DNA of 64,000 nt from Candidatus Symbiopectobacterium sp. NZEC151 (GTDB lineage Bacteria; Pseudomonadota; Gammaproteobacteria; Enterobacterales; Enterobacteriaceae), in contig NZ_JAGFPE010000006.1 in the NCBI RefSeq assembly GCF_025962655.1, forward strand, positions 124,001 through 188,000, read 5' to 3'. Positions within the stretch are counted from its first letter, which is position 1. Each line of letters starts with the position of its first letter. Shown piece by piece: positions 53,802 to 63,627 of the stretch. The position numbers were made by a program, and so were the translations under genes. The notes under the pieces are model-generated. The model did not search any database and was not told the origin of the DNA. It was given only the letters and a program-made list of their open reading frames with translations.

Positions 53802-55409
53802 TTAATCCAGGGTCACGTTATTGAAGCTGTGTACGCCACGCGGCTCGATCACATAACCCTTCACGTTCTTACGGATAGGCTCATAGACCGTGGAGTGAGC
53901 AACAATCAGCGCAGGTGCCTGATCGTGCATCACAACCTGTGACTGTTTGTACAGATCAATACGTTTCTGGTGATCGGACGTTTCGCGCGCAGGCTGAATC
54001 AAGTCTTCAAACGGCTTGTAGCACCATTTGGAGTAGTTAGAGCCTTTTTCTGCCGCGTCACAGCTGAACAGGGTTGCGAAGAAGTTATCCGGATCCCCAT
54101 TATCGCCGGTCCATCCCATCAGCACTGTCTGATGTTCACCCGCTTTGGCGCGTTTCAGGTACTCGCCCCATTCGTAGGTGACAATCTTGGCTTTCACGCC
54201 GACTTTGGCCCAGTCAGACTGGATCATTTCCGCCATACGGCGTGCGTTGGGGTTGTAAGGACGTTGAACCGGCATCGCCCACAGATCCACGGTGAAACCT
54301 TCAGCCATGCCCGCTTCTTTCAGCAACGCCTTGGCTTTTTCCGGATCGTAGGAGTAATCCTTCACGTCGTCATTAAAGCCCCACATGGTCGGCGGAATCA
54401 GGTTCTTGGCCGCCTGGCCCGCGCCCTGATACACCGCATCAATGATGGCATCTTTGTTTACCGCGTAGGTCAGTGCCTGACGCACTTTGACGTTATCCAG
54501 CGGTTTTTTCTGCACGTTGAAAGAGAGGTAACCCACGTTCAAGCCGGGTTTTTCCAGCAGCGTGATATTTTTATCTTCTTTCATGCGGGACAGATCGGCT
54601 GGGTTCGGATACGGCATGATCTGGCACTCATCTTTTTGCAGCTTGGCATAACGCACGGACGCATCCGGCGTGATGGAGAACACCAGGCGATCGATGCCCG
54701 GTTTCTTGCCCCAGAAGCCATCAAACGCTTTGTAGAGAATACGGGAGTCTTTCTGGTACTGCTGCAACTGGAACGGACCGGTACCGATCGGGTTCAGGTC
54801 GATCTTCTCTGGGGTGCCTGCTTTAAGCATGTTGGCACCGTACTCTGCGGACATAATCGACGCAAAGTCCATCGCCAGGTCGGCCAGGAACGGCGCTTCC
54901 GGACGGGTCAGCACGAAACGAACGGTGTAATCGTCCACTTTTTCGATTTTGCTGATCAGCTCCGGCATGCCCATGCCTTGATAGTATTCGTAGCTGCCAC
55001 CAGACACTTTATGATACGGGTGGTTAGCATCTTGCTGACGCAGGAAGGAGAACAGCACGTCATCCGCATTGAATTCACGCGTCGGCTTGAAGTCTTTACC
55101 GTCTTGCCACTTCACGCCTTTGCGCAGATGGAAGGTATAGGTTTTGCCATCTTCGCTGATGTCCCATTTTTCCGCCAGGCCCGCTTCAATTTCGGTCGTG
55201 CCGCTTTTGAATTCAACCAGACGGTTATAGATAGGAATCGAACTGGCATCAAAGGTGGTGCCAGACGTAAACAGTTGCGGGTTAAAACCTTCAGGAGAAC
55301 CTTCGGAGCAATAGACCAGGGTTTTTGCCTGGAGACCGGCTGCCACAGACATGGCCAGCAAGCCGAGCCCGATTTTGAGCACCCTTGATTTTGCCAAGGA
55401 TTTTTCCAT
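53802..55409 (-). CDS. dppA: Dipeptide-binding protein DppA
   Basis: A 535-residue periplasmic SBP_bac_5 protein, the E. coli length, with a Sec signal peptide (KIGLGLLAMSVAAGLQA, cleavage before KTLVYC). The mature start KTLVYCSEGSPEGFNPQLFT is the E. coli-like DppA motif. It binds dipeptides for the DppBCDF transporter and also acts in peptide chemotaxis and haem uptake in E. coli. It is the first gene of the operon, with a long AT-rich upstream region. Confidence 0.97.
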   Translation of the reverse strand: MEKSLAKSRVLKIGLGLLAMSVAAGLQAKTLVYCSEGSPEGFNPQLFTSGTTFDASSIPIYNRLVEFKSGTTEIEAGLAEKWDISEDGKTYTFHLRKGVKWQDGKDFKPTREFNADDVLFSFLRQQDANHPYHKVSGGSYEYYQGMGMPELISKIEKVDDYTVRFVLTRPEAPFLADLAMDFASIMSAEYGANMLKAGTPEKIDLNPIGTGPFQLQQYQKDSRILYKAFDGFWGKKPGIDRLVFSITPDASVRYAKLQKDECQIMPYPNPADLSRMKEDKNITLLEKPGLNVGYLSFNVQKKPLDNVKVRQALTYAVNKDAIIDAVYQGAGQAAKNLIPPTMWGFNDDVKDYSYDPEKAKALLKEAGMAEGFTVDLWAMPVQRPYNPNARRMAEMIQSDWAKVGVKAKIVTYEWGEYLKRAKAGEHQTVLMGWTGDNGDPDNFFATLFSCDAAEKGSNYSKWCYKPFEDLIQPARETSDHQKRIDLYKQSQVVMHDQAPALIVAHSTVYEPIRKNVKGYVIEPRGVHSFNNVTLD

Positions 55410-56432
55410 TACGTGTACTCCATTGTGGATGTTGTGTGTTGATGAAAGTCAGACCAGGATATTTTTACTCGCCGCCGACAAGAGGCCGTTCTCATCAGCA
55501 TCGACGCAGCGCGTCATGTGGTGGCTGTGGTCTGTACTTTTTTGGATACAAAATTCACTTAATAAGGAGGGAGACGAGGCAGTATATGAGAGTGGCCTGC
55601 GGATAGGTTTGCGAACCCGGCATTAGCCTGACAATCCGTTGTCCCCCCTTCCAACCCCGTCAATGTGGCAACAGATCACCCTAACGTCAATATAATGGGT
55701 GTGGATTTACAAAATCGCCACATCTTCAAAAATAGCATACAATCTGCAAGATTATAAAAAAACTCAAACAAAATTACAAAATACAATCACAACACCAGAT
55801 AAAAATCTTTAAATTTTTGTTAAAGCAGAAATTATCACCATAAAAAAAACATGAAATATCTTATGTCGAATGATGAATCAATGAGCAACAACGCTTGTTA
55901 AAAACGTTAATGTCAGGTAAAAATTCCTAAATAACATAAGGATTAGTGATAACCATCACAGACATCATTAGCCTGGCGCTAACTAGTTACGCTACATGAA
56001 AAAACTTCTCACGATAGATCCTGGGCAATAGTGAGCAAAAGTGCGTCACAAGATGAACCAATAACCTTACAAATAGTGGTTTTTTAAATTTAAAATCACC
56101 TTGTTTAATTATATTAATAATAGATTAATTAAATAATACCTTTTGTAGTTAACGCGAAATAGCATTGAGAATAAAAAAATAAATTTAATTACATTAATTT
56201 GAGATAACTTATTTAAAAAAGAGTTGCCGTCAACCTCACAATTACTTCATTTAATCATGGATGTTTTATTATATTTAACATTTAATCATGCCAGGTTACT
56301 CAGAGATAATATATTCACTGACTCAACCAACCTACTTTAAGCATCACCTTACTCTTTGATAGTAAAACACTTAGCTTTCTAACAATAAAAACAACCCGTA
56401 AATATATAACCCGTTTACGCGGAGTAAACATA
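55410..56432. other. Long AT-rich divergent intergenic region
   Basis: About 1 kb with no supportable gene, between dppA (minus) and the 2-hydroxycarboxylate transporter (plus). It must contain both promoters and leaders. Most of it from 55680 onward is very AT-rich. I could not identify a specific promoter, sRNA or riboswitch. GcvB-type regulation of dppA is known in enterics, but no target site was assigned. Confidence 0.5.
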
Positions 56433-57782
56433 ATGAAAAGAACTGAAACCGATGTCCTCTACGAGAGCACGCTCACTGCCGACTCAACGTCGCAACTGTC
56501 GTTTTTCACCCAATTTTTAAAAACCAAAATTGGTGCAGTACCCGTTGCATTATTTATTGCTATCGCGGCCGTTGTTTTTGCTGCCGCGTATGAAGGCTAT
56601 CTGCCGAGAAATATGATCGGTGGCTTTGCCGTTATTATGACGCTGGGCTTTTTGCTGGCGCATATTGGCCATACTATTCCGGTATTTAAAGATGTCGGCG
56701 GCCCGGCAATCCTGTGTTTGATGGTACCTTCAATCCTGGTCTATTTTCACCTGTTTAACGACAACACCATGAAGACCGTGCACCTGCTGATGAAGGAAGC
56801 GAACTTTCTCTACTTCGTCATCGCGTGTCTGGTGGTCGGCAGTATTTTAGGCATGAACCGCAAGATCCTGATTCAGGGAATGGTGCGTATGTTTGTGCCG
56901 TTGGTCATCGGCACGGCCACCGCGGTGGTAACGGGTCTGCTGGTGGGTAAACTGTGCGGCTACAGCCTGTATCACACCTTCTTTTTTATCATTGTGCCAA
57001 TTATTGGCGGCGGTATCGGTGAAGGCATTTTACCGTTGTCATTGGCTTATTCCGCACTGCTGGGTCAGGCACCGGATGTCTATGTGGCACAATTGGCCCC
57101 TGCGGCGGTGGTAGGCAATATCTTCGCCATTTTCTGCGCGGGTATCCTGTCTCGCCTCGGTATGCGCCGTAAGGATCTTAACGGCGAGGGGCGTTTGGTG
57201 CGCAGCGACGAAGAGCAAAACCTGTTTACGGTCAACGACACGCCTAAACCGGTGGATTTCCATCTGATGGGTGGCGGCCTGCTGATGATTTGCGCCTTCT
57301 TTATCGTCGGCGGCCTGTTTGAGAAGCTGGTACACATTCCAGGCCCGGTGCTGATGATCCTGATTGCCGTGTTCTGTAAATACAGCCGCGTTATTCCCGC
57401 TAGCATGGAAACCGGCGCGCACAGCGTGTATAAATTCGTCTCCAGCTCTCTGGTCTGGCCGTTGATGATTGGCTTGGGGATGCTCTATATTCCGCTGGAA
57501 AGCGTGGTCGCGGTGTTCTCCGTTGGCTACGTTATCGTCTGTGGCTCCGTCGTGCTCTCTATGGCGCTGGTCAGCTTCCTGATTGCGCCACGTCTGAATA
57601 TGTATCCGATTGAAGCCTCCATCGTCACCACCTGCCACAGCGGCCTGGGCGGCACCGGAGACGTCGCGATTCTTTCAGCATCCAACCGTATGTCACTGAT
57701 GCCCTTTGCACAAATCGCAACGCGTATCGGCGGTGCCTCTACCGTGATCGGCGCAACGCTGCTGATGGGCTGGCTGCTGTAA
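56433..57782 (+). CDS. 2-hydroxycarboxylate transporter (CitS/CimH/MaeN family)
   Basis: A 449-residue inner-membrane symporter with about eleven helices. Both family signatures are present: IVPIIGGGIGEGILPLS (about residues 188-204) and CHSGLGGTGDVAILSAS (about 401-417), the re-entrant loops that bind substrate and sodium. Substrates in this family are citrate, malate or lactate; which applies is not clear. GCGGAGTAAACATA precedes the ATG. It is monocistronic or joined to the small VOC gene 69 bp downstream. Confidence 0.93.
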   Translation: MKRTETDVLYESTLTADSTSQLSFFTQFLKTKIGAVPVALFIAIAAVVFAAAYEGYLPRNMIGGFAVIMTLGFLLAHIGHTIPVFKDVGGPAILCLMVPSILVYFHLFNDNTMKTVHLLMKEANFLYFVIACLVVGSILGMNRKILIQGMVRMFVPLVIGTATAVVTGLLVGKLCGYSLYHTFFFIIVPIIGGGIGEGILPLSLAYSALLGQAPDVYVAQLAPAAVVGNIFAIFCAGILSRLGMRRKDLNGEGRLVRSDEEQNLFTVNDTPKPVDFHLMGGGLLMICAFFIVGGLFEKLVHIPGPVLMILIAVFCKYSRVIPASMETGAHSVYKFVSSSLVWPLMIGLGMLYIPLESVVAVFSVGYVIVCGSVVLSMALVSFLIAPRLNMYPIEASIVTTCHSGLGGTGDVAILSASNRMSLMPFAQIATRIGGASTVIGATLLMGWLL

Positions 57783-57851
57783 GCTCAAGCTGCTGACAAA
57801 AACTGTCACTGTGCCAGACTAACATGGCGGTCTACCACCAAGGAGACCGCC

Positions 57852-58235
57852 ATGCTATCTGCCGATATTACAATTCTTTATGCCAGTAACGTAATGAAAA
57901 GCGCCGACTTCTACGCCGGGCTGTTTGACATCACCCCCGTGGAAAAAGGCCCCACCTTCGCACTGTTTGTGTTTGGAAATGGCTTCAAACTCGGCCTTTG
58001 GTCGTGCTACACCGTAGAGCCCGGCGTCAACCAGATTGCCAGCATACCTTCGGGTGAGATTGTGTTTACGGTGCAGGATAAGTCAGAGGTGGATGCGCTT
58101 TATCAAACCTGGGGAACGCAGCATCAGGTTACCGTGATCCAAAAACCTGCCCAGCTCGACTTTGGGTATTCCTTTGCCGTTCTCGATCCTGATGGACATC
58201 GCCTCAGAGTCTGTTTTCTGGAGGAAGAGGCGTAA
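57852..58235 (+). CDS. Small VOC-superfamily protein
   Basis: A 127-residue single-module glyoxalase/bleomycin-resistance-fold protein: ITILYASNVMKSADFYAGLF at the N-terminus and FAVLDPDGHRLRVCFLEEE at the C-terminus are the two halves of the fold. The usual metal ligands are only partly kept, so it may be a binding rather than a catalytic member. AAGGAGACCGCC precedes the ATG. Function unknown. Confidence 0.85.
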   Translation: MLSADITILYASNVMKSADFYAGLFDITPVEKGPTFALFVFGNGFKLGLWSCYTVEPGVNQIASIPSGEIVFTVQDKSEVDALYQTWGTQHQVTVIQKPAQLDFGYSFAVLDPDGHRLRVCFLEEEA

Positions 58236-58376
58236 TCGTTGAATTCGAAGTGACATAAAACAAGGCCGCGACATGATGGGGGATGCCTCAAGCTGTAGCG
58301 GCCTCTTTATAGCGTGCTATCACCTGAAGTCAGGCACGGTGACTTTCTGCGACAGGTAAACCCACGTTAACCATCA

Positions 58377-59114
58377 TTAAATAAAATGCGTTTCTATAAA
58401 TATGCTTTTATCTAAAGCGATGATGCTGAAACCAGAGTTATTCACAATACTGACAGCTGATGTGCCATTTTCCCATTGTGAGCAGAGCGCAGGCGATACC
58501 GACACCAGAATGTTGTCTATCTTACGCTGAAACAAGGTATGAGCATGTCCCGTACCGATAAATTTTACCGGGCTATCATGACAGAGAGTAAGCAAATCAT
58601 CGCTGTTCATTAGCTTACAAATGTCAACCAGCGGTGTACCAACAGGTACCAGATGATGATGTAAGAAAATCGCAATATTCTCACATGTCGTGTCTGTTAA
58701 ACCCTCACGCAGGTTATACAATGTATCTTTATTTATGAACCCGTAGTCTTCTCTGGGTACCACACTGTTTAAGCCAAACAACGCCCATGACGCGTTAGAT
58801 AGCTGCTCTACCGCCACTGTATGCTTTGCAATTTTTATTGCAGTATCTAGATTGCCTAGATCATCGTGGTTTCCGGGCAGAACAGCATAAGGAATACTCA
58901 GGCTATCCATATTTTCAAAAAACACGTCATAGCTTATTACACTACCATCATGAGAAATATCTCCCGTGACAATAACACTATCAACATTCAATAATTTTCT
59001 ATTCTTATTAAAATGATTGATAAAATTTATAAAACGTTCGTGATGCGTTTTTGCTTGCACATCACCACTTTTATCTGAAAAAAGGTGTGTGTCCGTCAAG
59101 TGTAAAATTCGCAT
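58377..59114 (-). CDS. CpdA-like calcineurin-type phosphoesterase
   Basis: A 245-residue metallophosphoesterase with all metal-binding motifs: TDTHLF (Asp7, His9), VTGDISHDG, GNHDD, FLHHHLVP and GTGHAHTLF. This arrangement is that of class III cyclic nucleotide phosphodiesterases (CpdA), but identity to E. coli CpdA looks modest, so other phosphoester substrates are possible. The gene is clearly more AT-rich than its neighbours, suggesting acquisition. AAGGAAG precedes the ATG. It is a single-gene unit. Confidence 0.83.
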   Translation of the reverse strand: MRILHLTDTHLFSDKSGDVQAKTHHERFINFINHFNKNRKLLNVDSVIVTGDISHDGSVISYDVFFENMDSLSIPYAVLPGNHDDLGNLDTAIKIAKHTVAVEQLSNASWALFGLNSVVPREDYGFINKDTLYNLREGLTDTTCENIAIFLHHHLVPVGTPLVDICKLMNSDDLLTLCHDSPVKFIGTGHAHTLFQRKIDNILVSVSPALCSQWENGTSAVSIVNNSGFSIIALDKSIFIETHFI

Positions 59115-59259
59115 TGATTCTTCCTTATTGTATTTCTTAGGCTATACCTGACGTGCAGTCGCCACGATAAGTCAGAATTATGGAACCCAATCAACTTTAG
59201 CAATCATTAATTAAACGTAGCATCATCGGTGATTATTTATTGCAAATACGTCTTTATGA

Positions 59260-59296
59260 TAAAAATATCGCGCTATCGTCTATAACGATAGCGCGA
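59260..59296 (-). terminator. Intrinsic terminator of the two-component operon
   Basis: A perfect 12-bp stem TCGCGCTATCGT / ACGATAGCGCGA (59268-59296, 5-nt loop), followed on the minus strand by TATTTTTATC. It begins 17 bp after the response-regulator stop. Confidence 0.85.
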
Positions 59297-59312
59297 GGAG
59301 AGAAACCGCGTA

Positions 59313-60035
59313 CTACTCGCAATACTGACGCAGCGCGTCTTGTTTCTCGGGCAGCAAGCGGTAGAGATAGACAGGGCGGCCGGTCGATCCGTAGAGGATA
59401 TTGGTGGCGAGAATATTGGTATCAGCGAGATATATCAGATACTTACGGCAAGATACGCGAGAGATACCAATCGCGTTCGCCAGCATTTCCGTGGAAAATT
59501 CAGCCCCTTGGTTGCCTTCGATCCATTCGCAGACGGTGCGTAGCGTCAGGCTGGTCAGCCCTTTTGGCAGCTTTTTACGCTCGCCGGCCACGCCGCCACT
59601 GGTGCGACGAATCAGGCTATCAATATCCGACTGAGCAACAAACTCACGGTGTTTCAGTAGGTTTGCTTCTTCCCGGTAGGCGGTCAGCGCCTGTTCAAAG
59701 CGCGAGAACTGGAACGGTTTTATCAGGTAATCAACCACGCCGTAATGCAGTGCTTTCTTAATGGTATACACATCACTGGCGGAGGAGATGATAATCACAT
59801 CCGTTTGTTCGCTGAACTCACGAATGGTCGGCAGCAGATCCAATCCGTTATCCTGCTGCATGTAGATATCGAGCAGCACCAGATCGATCTCGGAATCGGG
59901 CTGCATCAGTAAATTTCGCGCCTGCTGTAAGGTTGGCACCGTTGCATAACAGTTGAACCCGGGCACCTGGCTCAGATAGGAACGGTTAAGTTCTGCAACC
60001 ATGGCATCGTCATCAACAATCAGTACATTTATCAT
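59313..60035 (-). CDS. CitB/DcuR-family response regulator
   Basis: A 240-residue regulator. The receiver domain has the acidic pocket VDDD (residues 7-10), phosphoacceptor Asp56 in LVLLDIYM and Lys106 in LIKPF. The C-terminal half (about 150-240) is the winged helix-turn-helix of CitB/DcuR regulators (SLTLRTVCEWIEGNQGAEFS and ANAIGISRVSCRKYLIYLAD). It is 2 bp after the sensor gene and controls, most likely, the dicarboxylate or citrate transporters nearby. Confidence 0.93.
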   Translation of the reverse strand: MINVLIVDDDAMVAELNRSYLSQVPGFNCYATVPTLQQARNLLMQPDSEIDLVLLDIYMQQDNGLDLLPTIREFSEQTDVIIISSASDVYTIKKALHYGVVDYLIKPFQFSRFEQALTAYREEANLLKHREFVAQSDIDSLIRRTSGGVAGERKKLPKGLTSLTLRTVCEWIEGNQGAEFSTEMLANAIGISRVSCRKYLIYLADTNILATNILYGSTGRPVYLYRLLPEKQDALRQYCE

Positions 60036-60037
60036 GG

Positions 60038-61642
60038 TTAAACAGCCTTGGCTTGATAAGGGATATTCACGAAAAACTGGGTATACACCTCAGGTTCCGA
60101 CTCAAAATCGATACTGCCGCCCACTTTTTCCAGGCTCTGCTTGGTCAGGTAAAGCCCGATTCCGCGCCCGGATCCCTTGGTGGAGAATCCTTGTTCATAA
60201 ATACGGTGCTGATTTTCCAGCGTAATACCGGGGCCATCATCGCCCACGATGCAGTGCAAGCGCCCATCCTGATGATGGAAACTCACGCTGATTTCTCCAT
60301 TCTCCATGTTACTCATTGCATCCATGGCATTCTCAATCAGGTTCCCCAAAACGGTGATCAACTCGTTGGTGGCATCCATATCGTCGGTCTCGGGCAACAG
60401 ACTCTCTTCGGTTATCGATAGCTGTATGCCGAGATCGCGCGCCCGATTGATTTTACCCAGCAAGAACCCGGCAATCACTGGCGATTTCACCTTGCGAATA
60501 ATCGAGCCGATTTCCGCCTGATAGTTGTTCGCCGTTTTTAAAATATAGTCTTCCAACTGCGAGTAGTATTTCAAATGCAGCATGCCCAAAATCACATGCA
60601 GCTTGTTCATAAACTCGTGAGATTGTGCCCGTAGCGCATCGGCGTAATAGGACATCCCCGTCAAACGCTGCAACAATTGGCCAATTTCAGTCTTGTCGCG
60701 GAAGGTGGCAATAGCGCCAATCACGTTACCTTTCACCGTCACTGGCACGGTGTTGGTCAGCAGCAAGTTGCCGTTGATATTGATCTCTTCATCACGCTGG
60801 GCGATACCACTTTCCAGCACTTGCCTCAGGCGAAGGTGCTCCATCCACTGCTCGCTGATGGTTTCTGCCGAAGCATTGGCCGCCATATTGCCCTGTCGGA
60901 ACAGCCTGCGCGCTTCATCGTTAATCACCGTAATGCGGCCGCTGTCATCCACGGCAATCACCCCTTCCTTGATCTGTTTCAGCATCGCGTTGCGCTGCTC
61001 AAACAGATTGGAAATCTCATAGGGTTCAAACCCCAGCATGATGCGCTTGTGGATTTTTACCAGCACCAGCGTGCCGAGCCCGCCCACCAACGCCCCGGCC
61101 AGCAGCGCCCAGGGGATCATCCAGCGGTTTTCACTGATCACTTTCTGCACACTGGTCAGGGCAATCCCTAACGCCACAACGCCGACCTGCTTACCGTCAT
61201 TGTTAAAGACCGGGGTAAACACCCGCAGCGCTGGGTCCAGCGTGCCACGGTTGATCGAGGTGTTTTCCAGCCCAAACAACGCAGGGTAGATGTCGCGCCC
61301 GGCAAAATGTTCGCCGATGCGCTCCCGTTCCGGGTGGGTGTGACGCACCGTGTCCATGTCAGTCACGGTGACAAACAGCAGCTGATTACGGTGCGTGATG
61401 GTCTCGGCGGCGCGCTGCACCGCTTCGGGATTACCTAATCCTTGTAGCTCATCAATCACCACCGGGGAAGCCGCAAAGGTGCGCGCAATGGCAAACGCCT
61501 TGTCGCGCAGGCTGTCTTCGGAGAGTTGGTTGATGCGGAAAAACAGCAGAGCGTAGACCACCAGCAACACTGCGCCTAGCACGACAGAGACCATCAGAAA
61601 AACGGATGTTCCCAGCTTCATCGGTGCTTTTGTCCTGCTCAT
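60038..61642 (-). CDS. CitA/DcuS-family sensor histidine kinase
   Basis: A 534-residue membrane sensor. Helix 1 is at about residues 12-35, a periplasmic PASp/sCache domain at about 38-172 (FVTVTDMDTVRHTHPERERI is the family ligand-site region), helix 2 at about 176-196, a cytoplasmic PAS at about 215-320, phospho-His342 in SHEFMNKLHVILGM, and the ATPase boxes ENAMDAM, DDGPGI and GSGRGIGLYL. It senses C4-dicarboxylates, citrate or a similar acid. The ATG at 61642 follows CCGGAGCAAG. It is preceded by the DASS transporter, likely both partner and target. Confidence 0.93.
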   Translation of the reverse strand: MSRTKAPMKLGTSVFLMVSVVLGAVLLVVYALLFFRINQLSEDSLRDKAFAIARTFAASPVVIDELQGLGNPEAVQRAAETITHRNQLLFVTVTDMDTVRHTHPERERIGEHFAGRDIYPALFGLENTSINRGTLDPALRVFTPVFNNDGKQVGVVALGIALTSVQKVISENRWMIPWALLAGALVGGLGTLVLVKIHKRIMLGFEPYEISNLFEQRNAMLKQIKEGVIAVDDSGRITVINDEARRLFRQGNMAANASAETISEQWMEHLRLRQVLESGIAQRDEEININGNLLLTNTVPVTVKGNVIGAIATFRDKTEIGQLLQRLTGMSYYADALRAQSHEFMNKLHVILGMLHLKYYSQLEDYILKTANNYQAEIGSIIRKVKSPVIAGFLLGKINRARDLGIQLSITEESLLPETDDMDATNELITVLGNLIENAMDAMSNMENGEISVSFHHQDGRLHCIVGDDGPGITLENQHRIYEQGFSTKGSGRGIGLYLTKQSLEKVGGSIDFESEPEVYTQFFVNIPYQAKAV

Positions 61643-61721
61643 GTCTTGCTCCGGAATCACCTTGGATATCCTTATCTTAACCTGTTTTGCCGTATTTATC
61701 GTCCTGCGTTATTGCCCCGCG

Positions 61722-61742
61722 TTACGGGGCAACCAACACCGC
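61722..61742 (-). other. Hairpin between DASS transporter and sensor gene
   Basis: TTGCCCCG cgtta CGGGGCAA, an 8-bp perfect stem in the 113-bp spacer. No T-run on the minus strand. It may tune expression of the sensor/regulator genes relative to the transporter. Confidence 0.45.
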
Positions 61743-61755
61743 AGGCTGACAGGGA

Positions 61756-63168
61756 TTACCAGAATCCCAACACCTTCCACCACATACCGCCAATACCCAA
61801 CCAGATAGGAATCACCACCAGGCTAATAAAGAAGCCAATTTTCCACCAGGTTGCCAGCGGCATATAACCACATCCGAACAGGATCGGTGCCGGACCGCTT
61901 GAGTAGTGCGTGGTGGACATGAACAGGTTACTGAAGATACCAAACGCCAGAACGGTCAACATCGGCGGTGCGCCTGCCGCTAACGCAATGGAAACGAAGA
62001 TGGCATACATGGCGCTGATATGGGCAATCGCACTCGCCATTAGGTAGTGGCTGTAATAGTACACCAGCAACAAGATACCGAGCATCGGCAGCCAGTGGAA
62101 TCCGCTGACAGCGTTGCCCGCCAGTTGGCCTAACCAGGCAATCAGCCCCATCTTGTTCAGTTGCCCTGCCAGGGTCATCAGCACGGCGAACCATACCACG
62201 GTGTGCCAGGCTTCCTTCTCGCCCACCACGTCATCCCAGCTCAGCGCACGGCTTAACAGCAGCACACTCAGCCCCGCCAGCGCGGTCAGGGTCGCATCGA
62301 TATTCAGCGTGGAACCCAGCACCCAGAAGGTGACCAGACCCAGGAATACGCCTAACACCACCCATTCGTCGCGCGTCATGCGCCCCATTTCACGCAAGCG
62401 CTCGACAGCGATGGCACGCATTTCCGTGGTCTGTTTCAATTCAGGCGGATAGAAGCGATAGATGAGATAGGGAATCAACGCCAGAGACAGGATACCCGGC
62501 ACCAACGTTGCCAGCGCCCAATCGGTCCAGCTGATGTGAATACCGAGCTGTGCTGCCAGTTTCGCCACCATCGGGTTACCGGCCATGGAGGTCATGAACA
62601 TGGCGGAGGTGATGGCGTTACACTGGAAAATAGACTGCACCAGAAACGCCCCGATACGCCGCTGGGTGCCTTTCTCCGGCGTAGAATCATAGGCCTCGGA
62701 GATAGAACGGAACAGTGGCGTGATGATCCCACCGCAGCGCGCCGAGGTGGAAGGCATCGCCGGGGCAAACAGCAGGTCAGTGAACACCAGACCATAGGCC
62801 AGACCGAGCGAGCTGTTACCCAGTTTACTGATGAACAGCAAACCGATACGGCGACCAAAACCGGTTTTGATAAAGCCGCGCGAGATAAAGAAGGCGCAGG
62901 CGATCATCCAGATGGTAGGGTCGCTAAACCCTGCCAACACGTCTTTAATCGAGAGCAAGCCAAGGATCGCCACGGACGTCAAACTGAACATCGCCATGGC
63001 ACCGAGGGGATACGGGGAGAGGATAAGACCAATAACGGTGGCGATGAAGATGGCCATCAGGTGCCAGGCATCGGGCTTGACGCCCTCTGGCACGGGTAAT
63101 AACCATAACGCAATTGCGATACCGATAATGATGAGGAGCTTAACTAACCTGCTACTGTTTGCAGACAT
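61756..63168 (-). CDS. DASS-family anion:sodium or antiport transporter (CitT-like)
   Basis: A 470-residue inner-membrane protein with about twelve helices, of the CitT/TtdT/YbhI branch of divalent anion:Na+ symporters. The helical-hairpin motif equivalents are visible around FAPAMPSTSARCGGIITPLF and the MASAIAHISAMYAIFVSIAL region near the C-terminus. Likely substrates are citrate, tartrate, succinate or fumarate, possibly in exchange. It is the first gene of an operon with the CitA/DcuS-type sensor and regulator, which argues for inducible carboxylate uptake. Confidence 0.92.
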   Translation of the reverse strand: MSANSSRLVKLLIIIGIAIALWLLPVPEGVKPDAWHLMAIFIATVIGLILSPYPLGAMAMFSLTSVAILGLLSIKDVLAGFSDPTIWMIACAFFISRGFIKTGFGRRIGLLFISKLGNSSLGLAYGLVFTDLLFAPAMPSTSARCGGIITPLFRSISEAYDSTPEKGTQRRIGAFLVQSIFQCNAITSAMFMTSMAGNPMVAKLAAQLGIHISWTDWALATLVPGILSLALIPYLIYRFYPPELKQTTEMRAIAVERLREMGRMTRDEWVVLGVFLGLVTFWVLGSTLNIDATLTALAGLSVLLLSRALSWDDVVGEKEAWHTVVWFAVLMTLAGQLNKMGLIAWLGQLAGNAVSGFHWLPMLGILLLVYYYSHYLMASAIAHISAMYAIFVSIALAAGAPPMLTVLAFGIFSNLFMSTTHYSSGPAPILFGCGYMPLATWWKIGFFISLVVIPIWLGIGGMWWKVLGFW

Positions 63169-63584
63169 AAAAACACCACGCTAGAAGATTAAAACGGAAT
63201 TCGTTTTTTCCACCCAATGCAGTGCGGAGGAGCAGTGTTTCGTTATTCTTCCTTCATCACCCCGATTACCAATATCTTATTCGTTGATTGTCGTTCTAAT
63301 TCGGTAATAAGGATATTTTGTAAAGCGGATACATCAGCAGTAGAAAAAAAGGCGAGAAAACAATTGGTCAGGGTATTTTTCTCGCCCCATCAAATCGTAT
63401 GATTAACGTAGGACATAATAGAGTAAACGGCAGTTGAATGATCGTTATTTTACTTACTAAACCGATTTAATAGTTTAAATATATTGGTCATTTAGCATCA
63501 TCTACGCTGAAAAAAAAGTGCGGTCAGTCACGGGGTAATAAATGGAAATTAAGTTATTAGAAAAAGTGATGTGAAAAATAAAAT
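63169..63584. other. Intergenic region upstream of the DASS operon
   Basis: About 415 bp, AT-rich, with no supportable gene. It should hold the promoter of the transporter-sensor-regulator operon and possibly binding sites for the regulator. No specific site was identified with confidence. Confidence 0.45.
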
Positions 63585-63613
63585 AATAACGCGGTAAACA
63601 ATACCGCGTTATT
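63573..63613 (-). terminator. Intrinsic terminator of yidE
   Basis: A perfect 12-bp stem AATAACGCGGTA / TACCGCGTTATT (63585-63613, 5-nt loop), followed on the minus strand by ATTTTATTTTTC. It starts 14 bp after the yidE stop. Confidence 0.8.
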
Positions 63614-63627
63614 CCCATCATTATCAC

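Noticed and set aside
53970-55388. Plus-strand open frame of about 472 codons
   Set aside because: It lies wholly antisense to dppA, has low-complexity composition and no ribosome site, and dppA is certain.
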